A stretch of DNA of 64,000 nucleotides from an uncultured Litoreibacter sp. (lineage in GTDB: Bacteria; Pseudomonadota; Alphaproteobacteria; Rhodobacterales; Rhodobacteraceae): contig CANLVO010000002.1 in NCBI GenBank assembly GCA_947494645.1, forward strand, positions 552,359 through 616,358. The letters are read 5' to 3'. Of the stretch, positions 1-9,019 are shown one piece after another (position 1 is the first letter of the stretch; every line of letters begins with the position of its first letter). The notes under the pieces are model-generated. The model was given only the letters and a program-made list of their open reading frames with translations. It made no database searches and had not been told where the DNA came from. A program made the position numbers and the translations under genes.

Positions 1-476
1 TCGGGAACACCGTACTCTACGGTGCGACGGCGGGTCATTTGTTTGCGGCAGGCCGGGCGGGAGAGCGGTTTGCTGTTCGGAACTCGGGGGCCAGCGTGGT
101 GATCGAGGGCTGCGGGACCAATGGCTGCGAGTATATGACCGGTGGTGTCGCGGTGATCCTTGGGTCTATCGGAGCCAACTTCGGGGCCGGGATGACGGGC
201 GGGATGGCCTATCTCTATGATCCTGAGGGGAAGGCGGCGGAGCTGATCAATATGGAGACATTGGTCACTTGTCCGGTGACGGTTGACCATTGGGAGGATC
301 AGCTGCGCGGCTTGATTGAAGCTCATGTGGCGGAGACGGGTAGCGTGAAGGCTGACCGGATTTTGCAGGAGTGGGACACCGAGAAAACGAAGTTCGTTCA
401 GGTCTGCCCAATTGAAATGCTCTCCCGGATCCCGGCTCCGTTGAGCTTTGAGGAAGAGGCCATTCCCGCGGAATGA
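1..476 (+). CDS. gltB: Glutamate synthase (NADPH) large subunit, C-terminal fragment
   Basis: The reading frame is already open at base 3 and runs to TGA at 474-476, so only about the last 157 residues of a roughly 1,500-residue enzyme are present. The fragment contains the glycine-rich repeats of the GltB C-terminal beta-helix (GAGMTGGMAYLYD, GCGTNGCEYMTGG), which scaffolds the FMN/3Fe-4S domain of the ammonia-assimilating enzyme that makes two glutamates from glutamine and 2-oxoglutarate. The tail (EWDTEKTKFVQVCP) is typical of the family. It is followed by a strong inverted repeat and a convergent gene, so transcription should end here. Identification is firm; the start lies outside the window. 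Confidence 0.93.
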   Translation, partial: GNTVLYGATAGHLFAAGRAGERFAVRNSGASVVIEGCGTNGCEYMTGGVAVILGSIGANFGAGMTGGMAYLYDPEGKAAELINMETLVTCPVTVDHWEDQLRGLIEAHVAETGSVKADRILQEWDTEKTKFVQVCPIEMLSRIPAPLSFEEEAIPAE

Positions 477-492
477 CGCTAATTGGCACGGT

Positions 493-508
493 GCGGCGCA
501 TGCGCCGC
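493..508. repeat. 16-bp perfect palindrome after gltB
   Basis: GCGGCGCATGCGCCGC is self-complementary over all 16 bases, 17 bp after the gltB stop. With the inverted repeat at 532-570 it may form part of a two-element transcription end. It could also be a simple GC palindrome with no function. Confidence 0.4.
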
Positions 509-531
509 CATAGCCTAAGTCATTGAAAAAG

Positions 532-570
532 AAAGGTTAACGCGGATTTGTTAGGTCCGTGTTAACCTTT
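532..570. terminator. Bidirectional terminator-like inverted repeat between gltB and a convergent gene
   Basis: Two 15-nt arms (532-546 and 556-570) are complementary except for one G-T pair and flank a 9-nt loop. The arms begin and end with AAAGG/CCTTT, giving short A/T tracts on both sides. The element lies between two convergent stop codons (gltB at 476, the secreted-protein gene at 589), where a bidirectional terminator is expected. Confidence 0.65.
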
Positions 571-588
571 GGAAGCCCATTGATTTTA

Positions 589-1059
589 TCAGTTGTTGAG
601 ACGCTCGCAGGCGCCGCCTTGGGCGCAGTTTTCGACGCGTTTGGTGTCTTCTTGCGACGGCTCCTGGAAGGCGAAGCCATAGCAAGGGCCCACGTCAAAG
701 ATCAGCTTCTCATTATTCTGGTTCTCGACAAAAGCGATGTAGTCAGTTTCCGGCTGAAGGTCGGCGCACCATGACGCCTCGCAGCGCAGATTCACTTCGA
801 CGGGAGCGGAGACCTGCTGTGTGAAACCCGAGCCGGTCAAAAGGCGTCCGTCAAACGTGGCCTCGATTGTTCTGGTCTGCGGCTCGTCTGTTTTTGGTGG
901 TGCGGTGAAAGCAAATTTGCCTTTGAGCACGACGTAGGACAATTCTGATGCAGCAGCGGTCTGAAAGGCTTCTGCAACATCTGGTTTCAGACAGGACAAA
1001 GCCGTTGCCTGATTTACGGAGAGTGCGGTAAGCACGGCGGCTGTAAGGATTTTTCTCAT
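589..1059 (-). CDS. Small secreted cysteine-containing protein of unknown function
   Basis: A 156-residue protein with a clear Sec signal peptide (MRKILTAAVLTALSVNQATA, cleavage near residue 20). The predicted mature protein is a small, probably beta-rich domain with cysteines that could form periplasmic disulfides (LSCLKPD, LRCEASWCAD, VGPCYGF, ENCAQGGAC). The pattern of an N-terminal Cys just after the cleavage site followed by a 'VVLKGKF' strand is loosely like NTR/TIMP-type folds, but this is only a resemblance. No catalytic motif is visible. It stands alone, convergent to gltB and 99 bp from rppH. Function is not assigned. Confidence 0.7.
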   Translation of the reverse strand: MRKILTAAVLTALSVNQATALSCLKPDVAEAFQTAAASELSYVVLKGKFAFTAPPKTDEPQTRTIEATFDGRLLTGSGFTQQVSAPVEVNLRCEASWCADLQPETDYIAFVENQNNEKLIFDVGPCYGFAFQEPSQEDTKRVENCAQGGACERLNN

Positions 1060-1158
1060 GGGAGCAGTGTGATCCTGTGCTGCGTCGGCCTCAACTCACA
1101 TTTGCGTCTGAGGCGCTGCCCTGCGGAATTCAGCCAATAAAAGACGGTGAGGCGAGGC

Positions 1159-1653
1159 TTAGCAGTCCGCGAGGATCACAGGTCGAAATTCGTCTATGAC
1201 CTGGGCATATGTGTCGCGCTTGAAGGGAACGATATTGTCCAGAAGCGTGTCGAGTTCCATCCATTGCCACGTGGAAAACTCCGGCTCTTCCGTTTCAATA
1301 TTGATGTCGCTGTCATCGCCATTGAACCGCAGCAGGAAGTATTTCTGCATCTGGCCACGGAACTTGCCTTTCCAGAGCTTTGGCACAAGCTCATGGGGTA
1401 GGTCGTAAGGCATCCAATCGACGGTTTCCGCAAGAACAGACACTTTCTCAGACGTCAGTCCTGTCTCTTCTTCCAGTTCTCGCAGCGCGGCGTCTCGTGG
1501 GTCTTCGCCTTTATCGATCCCGCCTTGCGGCATTTGCCAAGCGGGCCCGGGGCTGTCGATGCGTTGAGCGGCAAAGACCTTGCCGTCCCTGTTTACAACC
1601 ATCAGGCCGACACAGGGACGGTAGGGAAGCTTTTCAATTTGCTCTGGGGTCAC
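1159..1653 (-). CDS. rppH: RNA pyrophosphohydrolase RppH (Nudix)
   Basis: A 164-residue Nudix hydrolase that removes pyrophosphate from the 5' end of primary transcripts, which starts RNase E-dependent mRNA decay. The Nudix box is complete: G44-x5-E50-x7-REL(58-60)-x-EE-x-GL(65-66). The N-terminal [17 protein letters not shown] and W-containing C-terminal half match the RppH subfamily in length and layout. The start is GTG at 1651-1653, overlapping the ctpA stop as GTGA, so translation is probably coupled. It is the last gene of the minus-strand gpmI-envC-ctpA-rppH string. Confidence 0.95.
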   Translation of the reverse strand: MTPEQIEKLPYRPCVGLMVVNRDGKVFAAQRIDSPGPAWQMPQGGIDKGEDPRDAALRELEEETGLTSEKVSVLAETVDWMPYDLPHELVPKLWKGKFRGQMQKYFLLRFNGDDSDINIETEEPEFSTWQWMELDTLLDNIVPFKRDTYAQVIDEFRPVILADC

Positions 1654-3002
1654 TCGCCGTTCGCATTTGCGATTGCGGAGAGACCTTTGAGGATATCGAG
1701 CGCATAAGCGAGCTGGTAATCCTCTTCGCGAAGCTCTGCGGCGGCTTCGGCTTTCTCACGCTCTTCCTCGATGATTTGACGCTCGGCTTCGCTTACGTCG
1801 TCATTTGACAAGGAGCCGCGCAAATCCGCTTCGGAGCGGTTTGGCCGTGCTGCGTTCTCTTCTTCGGTCTCTTCCTCGGCAGCCGGATCGCGGCGGGGTT
1901 GTACCACAATGATATCAGGAGCAACGCCAAGCGCCTGAATAGAGCGACCTGACGGGGTGTAGTAGCGCGATGTCGTCAGACGCATTGCGCCGTCGCCACG
2001 TACCGGAACGACGGTTTGCACGGAGCCTTTGCCGAAGCTTTTCTCGCCAATGACCACGGCACGGCCATGATCTTGCAAGGCGCCCGCGACAATCTCGGAC
2101 GCAGAGGCGGAGCCGCCGTTGATCAGCACCACGATGGGCTTGCCGTTGCTGAGATCGCCGTCTGTTGCATTGTAACGCTCGCTGTCGCGTGGATTGCGGC
2201 CACGGGTGGAGACGATTTCGCCTTGGTCCAAGAATGCGTCAGAAACGGCGATGGCTTGGTTCAAAAGACCGCCGGGGTTGTTGCGCAGATCGAGAACGAT
2301 GCCGTTGACGTTGTCCTCGCCACCCAGCTCTTCGATTTGCTTTTTCAGGCCAGATTCGAGGTTCGGGTAGGTCTGACGGTTGAAGGTAGAGACGCGCAGA
2401 ACGACGCTGTCGCCTTCGGTGCGGGCACGTACGGCGGTCAGTTTGATTGTGTCGCGGATGATCGAGACATCAAACGGCTCGTCAGTGCCTTCGCGCACAA
2501 CGGTCAGGATGATCTCGGAGCCAACGGGGCCGCGCATCAGCTCGACCGCTTGCTCAAGGTTCAGGCCAAGGATGCTTTCGCCATCAACGGCGGTGATGAA
2601 GTCGCCTGCTTCCATACCGGCCTTGTCGGCGGGCGTGTCATCCATGGGCGTGACGACTTTCACGTAGCCCTCTTCTTGCGTCACCTCGATGCCGAGGCCG
2701 CCAAACTCACCAGAGGTCTGCGTGCGCATATCCTCAAAGTCGCTGGCGGAGAGGTAGGATGAATGAGGATCGAGCGAGGTCAGCATGCCGTTGATGGCGG
2801 CTTCGATCAGCTCGGAATCTTCAACTTCTTCGACATATTGCGCGCGGATACGCTCGAAGATGTCACCGAACAGATCAAGCTGCTCATACACGTTTGAAGA
2901 TTTCTCAGATTCTTGAGCCAGCAGTGGCCCCGTAACTTGCGTGGTCACGAGGACCCCAGCAGCGGTGCCAAGTAAGGCGGCCAGCATAAACTTTTTCATC
3001 AT
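1650..3002 (-). CDS. ctpA: Carboxy-terminal processing peptidase (S41A family)
   Basis: A 450-residue periplasmic serine protease that trims the C-termini of exported proteins and peptidoglycan-remodelling factors. Residues 1-30 form a signal peptide or membrane anchor. A PDZ domain spans roughly 95-175 (GGLGIEVTQ... [14 protein letters not shown]). The S41 catalytic core follows, with the nucleophile region SASASE (Ser300 by family alignment) and general-base Lys in FGKGSVQ (Lys325). The C-terminus is charged and probably coiled-coil (residues about 370-430). It lies 1 bp downstream of the EnvC-type gene and overlaps rppH by 4 nt, a gene order common in alphaproteobacteria. Confidence 0.95.
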   Translation of the reverse strand: MMKKFMLAALLGTAAGVLVTTQVTGPLLAQESEKSSNVYEQLDLFGDIFERIRAQYVEEVEDSELIEAAINGMLTSLDPHSSYLSASDFEDMRTQTSGEFGGLGIEVTQEEGYVKVVTPMDDTPADKAGMEAGDFITAVDGESILGLNLEQAVELMRGPVGSEIILTVVREGTDEPFDVSIIRDTIKLTAVRARTEGDSVVLRVSTFNRQTYPNLESGLKKQIEELGGEDNVNGIVLDLRNNPGGLLNQAIAVSDAFLDQGEIVSTRGRNPRDSERYNATDGDLSNGKPIVVLINGGSASASEIVAGALQDHGRAVVIGEKSFGKGSVQTVVPVRGDGAMRLTTSRYYTPSGRSIQALGVAPDIIVVQPRRDPAAEEETEEENAARPNRSEADLRGSLSNDDVSEAERQIIEEEREKAEAAAELREEDYQLAYALDILKGLSAIANANGE

Positions 3003-3003
3003 A

Positions 3004-4137
3004 TCATCCTTCGTCCGCCACGAACCATTCGGCGGGGTTTGTGGGCGCGTTGCCCTGTCTGAGTTCTATATAGACCGACTCTTCGCGATTGCCGCCACTC
3101 CCTTTGGCCGCAGCGATCAAAAAAGCGTCACTGTCTGGTGCATTTCCGCCCATTATAGCAAGTCCATCGCCTTGTGACACGATCTGACCCTCTTTGACCA
3201 ATGGCGTGCCGAGGCCCGCGAGCAGCAAAAGGAAGTCTTTGCCGGGCTCGAGAATCACCACGGACCCTTGGTCCAGCAGCGGGCCCGCATAGCGCACAGT
3301 TGCAGGCCAAGGGGCTGTGACGAGCGCTTGAGCGGGGACGGCGAGCGTGATGCCGGGGCGCTTGAGGCCTTGTTCGTCGGGTTCGTTATAGCCCTGAACG
3401 AGCGTTCCCAAAGCGGGCAGCGGCAGGTTGCCTTTGGCGGCCTCGAAATCGGCGAGGTTTGCCGTTTGCTGCACGCCGAGTTCGGACAAGTTGTCGGCGA
3501 AGTCCTGTAGGGTGCTGGAGCTGGCGACCAGCTCCGCCATCTGTTCAGGGTCTAGCGCGACGCGATCCGGCAGATCCGTGCGGTCGGCCACCGATTTGGC
3601 GAGCAAGGTGCGCGCGGTTTGCACATTCTCTAGCGCACGTTCGACCTGCGTTGCGGTGCTTTCCTGAAGCGCCCGGATGACGGAGATTTCCTGGAGTTGG
3701 CCGCGCAGCTCCAGCGCCTCTTGTTGCAGGGCTGGCGTGACGTCGGAAAGTATCATGCCGGAGCGTGCCGTGCCGATAGGGCCGCTCGGATGCATCATCA
3801 GAAGTGGCGCTGGAGAGCGACCGATGGTTTGCAGGACGCCCAAGAGGCGGGACAGGCGGTCCTCCTTGGCTTCGAAGACCAGCGTGATGGCGCGTTCGCG
3901 GATGGCAATGCGGCGCAGGCCCTCGCGCACGGCGGCGAGCCCTTCCTCATATGCGCGGACGGTTTGGGTGAGGGCGGCCACCCGGTCCGACGCGCGTTGC
4001 GCATCGTTCAGCTGGATGGAGGCCGCGTCGAGCATTTGCACGGCGCGTTTCGCGGTGGTGACCGGGTCGGACTGCGCATGGGCCATAGAGGCCGAAAACA
4101 GCAGGAATAGAGCCTGAATGGCGCGGTTGAGGGTCAC
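3004..4137 (-). CDS. envC: Murein hydrolase activator, EnvC/M23 (LytM) family
   Basis: A 377-residue periplasmic protein with a signal peptide (cleavage after SMAHA, about residue 21), a long alpha-helical coiled-coil region (residues about 25-215) and a C-terminal LytM/M23 domain (about 255-370). The M23 domain looks degenerate: I do not see the HxxxD and HxH zinc ligands, as expected for EnvC-type proteins that activate amidases rather than cut peptidoglycan. Partner amidase and septal role are inferred from the family. It overlaps gpmI by 4 nt and lies 1 bp from ctpA. Confidence 0.88.
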   Translation of the reverse strand: MTLNRAIQALFLLFSASMAHAQSDPVTTAKRAVQMLDAASIQLNDAQRASDRVAALTQTVRAYEEGLAAVREGLRRIAIRERAITLVFEAKEDRLSRLLGVLQTIGRSPAPLLMMHPSGPIGTARSGMILSDVTPALQQEALELRGQLQEISVIRALQESTATQVERALENVQTARTLLAKSVADRTDLPDRVALDPEQMAELVASSSTLQDFADNLSELGVQQTANLADFEAAKGNLPLPALGTLVQGYNEPDEQGLKRPGITLAVPAQALVTAPWPATVRYAGPLLDQGSVVILEPGKDFLLLLAGLGTPLVKEGQIVSQGDGLAIMGGNAPDSDAFLIAAAKGSGGNREESVYIELRQGNAPTNPAEWFVADEG

Positions 4138-5651
4138 GAGATCAGCGACTTTCCTGTCATTTCTTCGGGCTTTTCGATTTGCATCAGTTGCAGCAGGGAC
4201 GGGGCCAGATCGGCGAGCCTGCCATTGCTGAGTTTTGCACCTGCGGGCCCGCCGACAAGGATGACGGGGACGGGGTTGAGCGTGTGAGCCGTGTGCGGGT
4301 TGCCGGTGTCAGGGTCGATCATGATGTCGCAATTGCCGTGATCCGCAGTGATGATCATCGCGCCGCCGGTCACATCGAGCGCCTTGAGGGCGCGGCCCAG
4401 GCCCTGGTCGACGGCTTCGCAGGCTTTCTTTGCGGCCTCCAGATCGCCGGTGTGGCCGACCATGTCGGGGTTGGCGTAGTTGACGACGATCAGGTTGTAG
4501 CGGTCGTAAATGCCGTCAACCAGCTTGTCGGTGACCTCGGCGGCGGACATCTCGGGCTGCAGGTCGTAGGTGGCAACGCTGGGTGAGGGGGCCATGTAGC
4601 GGTCTTCGCCCTCTTCGGGCTCTTCCTTGCCGCCGTTGAGAAAGAAGGTGACATGTGGGTATTTCTCCGTCTCGGCAAGGCGGAGCTGTTTGAGGCCTTT
4701 CGCGGCAACCCACGCGCCAAGCGTGTTCTTGATCTTCTGCTTGGGAAATACCGTCGTCATGAAGTCGTTATGGGCGGTGGAGTAGTCCACCATGCCCAGC
4801 CGTGCTGCGAGCTTAGGGGCGTTGGCAGTGGAGAACCCCTCAAAACGGATGTCACCTATTGCGGACAGAATTTCGCGCGCGCGGTCCGCGCGGAAGTTCA
4901 GGCAGAACAGACCGTCGCCACCCGCCATGCCTTTGTAGCCTGTAATGACCGAAGGCGGGATGAATTCGTCGGTCTGATCATTGCCGTAGGCGTCGCGAAT
5001 GACGGAGAGCGGGTCAGCGTAGCTGCGCCCCTTGGCGTGGACCATGGCGGCGTATGCCTTTTCGACCCTATCCCAGCGATTATCGCGGTCCATTGCGAAG
5101 TATCGCCCGCCAACCGTGACAATTTTTGCACCTTCTGGGAGCGCGTCTTTGAGCGATTTGAGATAGGCTCTGGCCGATTTTGGCGCGACGTCGCGCCCAT
5201 CGGTGATGGCGTGAATGGCAACGGGGACGCCTGCGTCGGTGACAGCCTTTGCCGCCGCGATCATATGACTGGTATGGCCATGCACCCCACCGTCAGACAC
5301 AAGGCCCATCAGATGCGCGGTCCCGCCGCTTGCCTTCAGGGTGTCGATGAAATCCAGAAGTGCTTTTTGTTCGAAGAAACTGCCATCTTCAATGGCGAGG
5401 TCAATCTGACCCAGATCCATCGCGACGACGCGACCTGCGCCGATATTTGTGTGTCCAACTTCGGAATTGCCCATTTGCCCCTTCGGTAGTCCTACATCCG
5501 GGCCAAAGGTCGTGAGCGTGGCATTCGGGCATTCGGACATAACGCGGTCAAAATTTGGGGTGCTGGCGAGCAGAGGGGCGTTTCCTGCCTCGGTCTCGGA
5601 CAGGCCCCAGCCGTCAAGAATGCAAAGAACAACAGGTTTCGGGATACTCAT
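4134..5651 (-). CDS. gpmI: 2,3-bisphosphoglycerate-independent phosphoglycerate mutase
   Basis: A 505-residue Mn2+-dependent alkaline-phosphatase-superfamily enzyme interconverting 3- and 2-phosphoglycerate in glycolysis/gluconeogenesis. The N-terminal metal-binding DGWG, the nucleophile region QMGNSEVGHTNIGAGR (phosphoserine near residue 62), and the C-terminal metal ligands in VNYANPDMVGHTGD and ITADHGN(C) are all intact; length is typical. It is the first housekeeping gene downstream of the polysaccharide locus, 28 bp after the acyltransferase stop on the same strand, so it could receive read-through from that operon. Confidence 0.97.
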   Translation of the reverse strand: MSIPKPVVLCILDGWGLSETEAGNAPLLASTPNFDRVMSECPNATLTTFGPDVGLPKGQMGNSEVGHTNIGAGRVVAMDLGQIDLAIEDGSFFEQKALLDFIDTLKASGGTAHLMGLVSDGGVHGHTSHMIAAAKAVTDAGVPVAIHAITDGRDVAPKSARAYLKSLKDALPEGAKIVTVGGRYFAMDRDNRWDRVEKAYAAMVHAKGRSYADPLSVIRDAYGNDQTDEFIPPSVITGYKGMAGGDGLFCLNFRADRAREILSAIGDIRFEGFSTANAPKLAARLGMVDYSTAHNDFMTTVFPKQKIKNTLGAWVAAKGLKQLRLAETEKYPHVTFFLNGGKEEPEEGEDRYMAPSPSVATYDLQPEMSAAEVTDKLVDGIYDRYNLIVVNYANPDMVGHTGDLEAAKKACEAVDQGLGRALKALDVTGGAMIITADHGNCDIMIDPDTGNPHTAHTLNPVPVILVGGPAGAKLSNGRLADLAPSLLQLMQIEKPEEMTGKSLIS

Positions 5652-5679
5652 CAGCGCTCGTCCTCATTTGAGGCATAAG

Positions 5680-6297
5680 TTACGCTTTGATGACTGGACC
5701 CACAACCACCTGACGCTGCGCAACGGGCTTTGCCGGGCTTCCCGTCACCACTTCGCCCGCGGCGATGTCTTTGCTAACAACTGCCCCGGCGCCGATGATG
5801 ACCCCATTACCTATTTTCACCCCGGGCAGCACAGTGGCATTGGCCCCTATCCAGACATCATGCCCTATTGTCACAGGCCGCTCTGTCATTGGTTGCTTTG
5901 AAACCGGTGTGCCGGCGTGGAAATCGTAATTTGCGGCCGTGATCGTGACGTTTGGACCCAGAAGCAGATTGTCACCTGCGCAAATTGTGCCCCGTGTCTG
6001 TCCGGCCCAAAGGCTGCAATTGGCTCCGATATGTGCCGCGTGACCCAAACAGATGTTGCGTGCATTCGCGAAAGAGGCCGTGGGGCTGATGGTGCAGGGC
6101 CCTTGCGTGACCAGCTCGCGACGCGGCGCAACATGCGTATGGTTGTAGTAATTCAATAGCCGGAAAAGGTGTAGCCAAGCGCGCGGGTCAAGGACGGACC
6201 GAAGGGCACGAAGTTGCCGTTCACCACGTGTTAGGCTCTGTTTGGGTATCCCCACCTTGGGTGGCGAGGCGGTGATGTGCTCAGCGGTGACTGTCAT
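5680..6297 (-). CDS. WcaF-like left-handed beta-helix O-acyltransferase
   Basis: A 205-residue hexapeptide-repeat acyltransferase. From about residue 85 onward isoleucine/valine-led hexapeptide repeats form a left-handed parallel beta-helix (FANARN-ICLGHA-AHIGAN ... VTIGHDVWIGANATVLPGVKIGNGVIIGAGAVV). The histidine in ANYDFHAGT is the likely catalytic base. The C-terminal GSPAKPV is the usual acetyl-CoA-site tail. It probably O-acetylates a sugar of the exopolysaccharide or its lipid-linked precursor. It overlaps the kinase-like gene by 17 nt. Substrate is not deducible. Confidence 0.85.
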   Translation of the reverse strand: MTVTAEHITASPPKVGIPKQSLTRGERQLRALRSVLDPRAWLHLFRLLNYYNHTHVAPRRELVTQGPCTISPTASFANARNICLGHAAHIGANCSLWAGQTRGTICAGDNLLLGPNVTITAANYDFHAGTPVSKQPMTERPVTIGHDVWIGANATVLPGVKIGNGVIIGAGAVVSKDIAAGEVVTGSPAKPVAQRQVVVGPVIKA

Positions 6298-7078
6298 CGG
6301 CCAATCCGAAACGACAGGCGTTCATGACCACGCCGACACAGGGCTTCTGTTCGGATATCAGCCGCTCAGCCCGGTCAATCTGATCTGCCGTCGAGTGATC
6401 AGCGCGGGCGACCAGCAAGGCGGCGTCATACAGGTCGGCGGCCGCCACGACATCATCCACGGCCAAGGCCGGGGGAAGGTCGAAAATCATCAGATCAGGC
6501 TCAAACTCGCGCTCAAGCTGTTTGATAAGGGCTCGGGCGCGTAAGGTGCCCAATGCTTCAGCGGCTTGTGGCTCTGGTTGCGTGAACAGGCTGAGCGCGA
6601 GGTTATGACCGACCCGCACGGCGCTGCTGTCGAACTCCCTGCGGGTGCCGGTCAGTGCGGTTTGGCGTGCGGTGGTGCCCGTGATCGCAAATTGGTTACA
6701 CAGCTCGGGTTTGCGCAGGTTGAGATCGATAAGCATCACTTTGAGGTCAATCTGACTTGCGAGCCCCAAAGCCAACCGCGTGGCCAATGTGGTGGTGCCG
6801 CAGCCGTGGGTGGGTGCGGTCAGAGCCAGCTTGCGGATGCCATTCTGGCGCATTTGCCGCAAGAGCCGGGAGCGCAGAAGATCAATAGCGGCTTGCGTGT
6901 CTGGGTCGATAGGCTGTCGCACGGGAGCGGTGAGCGGAATGGTGGCCTCGTTCAATCGCAACCAAGCGCGCGTTGGATCTGATTTCACCCTGTGCCACTG
7001 GATCTCCGGCAAGGGTTCTTGCTCTGGCTTGGTTTTCGTAGCCGCGAACAGCTCTTTGGAATTGGTCAGATGTTGCAT
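6281..7078 (-). CDS. CpsD/ExoP-type polysaccharide BY-kinase-like ATPase with altered Walker A
   Basis: A 265-residue cytoplasmic P-loop protein of the bacterial tyrosine-kinase/MinD-like type that pairs with a Wzz-like membrane partner to control polysaccharide chain length and export. Walker A' (VMLIDLNLRKPEL, about residues 115-127) and Walker B (LMIFDLPPAL) are present. The Walker A, however, reads HGCGTTT (residues 91-97) with Thr95 where the invariant Lys should be. There is also no C-terminal tyrosine cluster. It may bind nucleotide weakly or act as a non-kinase partner. The Wzz-like gene lies 13 bp upstream in the same operon. Confidence 0.85.
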   Translation of the reverse strand: MQHLTNSKELFAATKTKPEQEPLPEIQWHRVKSDPTRAWLRLNEATIPLTAPVRQPIDPDTQAAIDLLRSRLLRQMRQNGIRKLALTAPTHGCGTTTLATRLALGLASQIDLKVMLIDLNLRKPELCNQFAITGTTARQTALTGTRREFDSSAVRVGHNLALSLFTQPEPQAAEALGTLRARALIKQLEREFEPDLMIFDLPPALAVDDVVAAADLYDAALLVARADHSTADQIDRAERLISEQKPCVGVVMNACRFGLADDSHR

Positions 7079-7091
7079 CAGTTGCTCCGTT

Positions 7092-8291
7092 TCAGGCGGG
7101 ACGCATGGCGGGGATCACGGCGTAGGGACGGATGCTAAGGCTTGCCTCGATGTCACGCGGACGGCGGATGAGCGTGTCGCCCCGACCGCGCAGAATTGCG
7201 AAGCCAATTGCCAGGATGAAGGAAAGAGCGATGCCGCCGGCCAGCGCGATTTTCTGCCGTGGACCTTCGGGAAGTGTTGGCGGGATCGCGTGTTCGATGA
7301 TGGTCAGGCGCGATTTGTTTTCACGTGCGCTGCGGCGTGCTTCGATAGCGGCTGCATCAAGCCTTGCGACGGCGGTCTCGTATAGCGTTTCGGCCATATC
7401 ATATTCGCGCTCCAATGCGGCGAGGGACAGGCCGTTGGCTGGAATTTCCGACAGGCGGGCATCGATCCGTGCGAGCTGTTCGGCGACGTCTGTAAGTTCG
7501 GCTAAGGGGGCGTTTTCATCTGACGGGGTCAGTGTCACACGGTCCAGCCGTGAGGCGAGCGCCCGCACGGTTGGGTGGGTTTCGGCAAAGAGACCCCGTG
7601 CCGCGCCCAGCTCTGTTGTGAGGCGTTCGCGCGTGGTGTCGGTGAGCGAAGACGGGCCTCGGATCGTTTCGCGGTGGATCAGGATCTTGCGCAGGTCGAG
7701 ATAGCGCCCGGTGTCTTCTGGAAGTGCGCCTGCATTGGCTTGCTTGAAGCCGAGCAAGGCGGCGAATTCAGCATCTAGCCGGGCCTTGCGAGCGGCGACC
7801 TCTTCACGGAAGAACTGCAGCGCATCATTGATACGTTCGGTGGCGATTTTCTCGTTCTCGGCCAGCACCATTCGGGCCAGTTCATTGGCGGCCTTCATGG
7901 CCCGAAGCCCGTCTGGGTCGGTGACGGAGATGGACATGGTAGTGGCTCGGTCGCGGCCTGCGACCGTTTCGAATCTGACCGCGTCCCGGAAGGTTTCAAC
8001 CGGCATTCTCAGGCTTAACGTCTCGAGCACTTTGGCGAGGCTCGCCTGCGTGGTTATCCTGTTCTCGATCCGCTGCAGATGAGCGGGGCCAGAGGCAAGA
8101 TCAGCCGTAGCATTGGCGCTTTGGGCGAGCGATGGTGCCTCCTCCATCAAAAGGGCGGTGGCGGTCATTGGGAGTTTCAAGAAAGCCGTGCCGATGATCG
8201 TGGCGGCTGTGAGAAACATGAAGATGCCTGCCGCCATCGGAAGCTGCCGAAGCACCAGCCAGCGGATGTATTTGCGATCAGAAACGGTCAT
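7092..8291 (-). CDS. Wzz/ExoP N-terminal-like polysaccharide chain-length determinant
   Basis: A 399-residue inner-membrane polysaccharide co-polymerase. A transmembrane helix lies near residues 19-40 (PMAAGIFMFLTAATIIGTAFL), a large periplasmic domain with long coiled-coil helices and a GNVR-type segment spans about 50-350, and a second transmembrane helix lies near 345-365 (IALAGGIALSFILAIGFAIL). The C-terminus is short and lacks a kinase domain, which is encoded by the next gene, so the ExoP-type protein is split. It is the first gene of the minus-strand operon Wzz-kinase-acyltransferase. Confidence 0.88.
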   Translation of the reverse strand: MTVSDRKYIRWLVLRQLPMAAGIFMFLTAATIIGTAFLKLPMTATALLMEEAPSLAQSANATADLASGPAHLQRIENRITTQASLAKVLETLSLRMPVETFRDAVRFETVAGRDRATTMSISVTDPDGLRAMKAANELARMVLAENEKIATERINDALQFFREEVAARKARLDAEFAALLGFKQANAGALPEDTGRYLDLRKILIHRETIRGPSSLTDTTRERLTTELGAARGLFAETHPTVRALASRLDRVTLTPSDENAPLAELTDVAEQLARIDARLSEIPANGLSLAALEREYDMAETLYETAVARLDAAAIEARRSARENKSRLTIIEHAIPPTLPEGPRQKIALAGGIALSFILAIGFAILRGRGDTLIRRPRDIEASLSIRPYAVIPAMRPA

Positions 8292-8587
8292 AGGGCGGGC
8301 CGTTCTGACAAGTTACAGCAATACGTGGGACACTCATGACGGGCTTTCTGGCGGTTGATTTCCTTTGCCGATCAGAGCGTTGAAAACTTAAGACATAATT
8401 AATCCAATTCGTTTCTTTTCGAGGTGCGGCTCGCGTTTTGGTGAACCGTATAGTTGCGTAACGAGGAGCGTTTTTCTTTTGGACGACAGAGACCATGGGT
8501 GCGTCTCGAAAGTGATGGGGAATCAGGTGGGGCCGCGTGTTTTGCGCGGTTGGCCAGATGTGATGAACGAACCGGAGGACCCCACCG
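8292..8587. promoter_or_regulatory. Divergent intergenic region between the Wzz-like and PssD-like operons
   Basis: About 296 bp without a convincing gene. It contains an AT-rich stretch around 8381-8405 (TGAAAACTTAAGACATAATT) that is the best place for promoters of the two divergent polysaccharide operons. A good Shine-Dalgarno GGAGG lies 9 nt before the PssD-like ATG at 8588. I see no clear operator palindrome. Confidence 0.45.
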
Positions 8588-9019
8588 ATGACATCAAAAA
8601 GAATTCTCGCCGTCGCCTCGAAAGGCGGACACTGGAGGCAGATGCTTGCGTTGAGCGGAGCATATGACGGGCATGAGGTCAGATACGTCTCCACCGACCC
8701 GAGCCTGACCGAATTTAGCGTTAGCGAATGCAGCCGCACGCATTGGTGGCGCGCTTTGACGAACGTCTTTCAACTGATGGTCATCATCCGTCAGGTGCGG
8801 CCGGATGTTGTTGTCTCTACCGGCGCTTTGCCGGGACTGATGGCGCTTATCGTTAGAAAGCTGTTTGGCGCGAGGACGGTGTGGATCGACTCGATTGCCA
8901 ACACGGACCGCATGTCCCTTTCTGGGCGATTGTCGAAGCCCTTCGCGCAGCTGTGGCTTACGCAATGGCCAGAGGTGTCTGATCGCACTGGGGCCACTTA
9001 CGTTGGCGCGGTTCTATGA
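8588..9019 (+). CDS. PssD/Alg14-like glycosyltransferase subunit
   Basis: A 143-residue protein of the Alg14/PssD family, the membrane-anchoring acceptor-side half of a two-subunit GT-B glycosyltransferase. The N-terminal SKGGHWRQML loop is the family's signature GGH region and a hydrophobic stretch (VVSTGALPGLMALIV) provides membrane association. The gene overlaps the next by ATGA (9016-9019), the PssE/Alg13-like catalytic half, so the two are made together. In rhizobia PssD/PssE add the second sugar (glucuronic acid) of the repeat unit; the sugar here is unknown. Confidence 0.87.
   Translation: MTSKRILAVASKGGHWRQMLALSGAYDGHEVRYVSTDPSLTEFSVSECSRTHWWRALTNVFQLMVIIRQVRPDVVVSTGALPGLMALIVRKLFGARTVWIDSIANTDRMSLSGRLSKPFAQLWLTQWPEVSDRTGATYVGAVL

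Noticed and set aside
2016-2762. Plus-strand open frame opposite ctpA
   Set aside because: Antisense shadow; ctpA has full PDZ and S41 motifs.
8278-8739. Minus-strand frame covering the Wzz/PssD intergenic region
   Set aside because: Overlaps the start of the PssD-like gene, whose GGH motif and ribosome site are clear; the product has no recognisable features.
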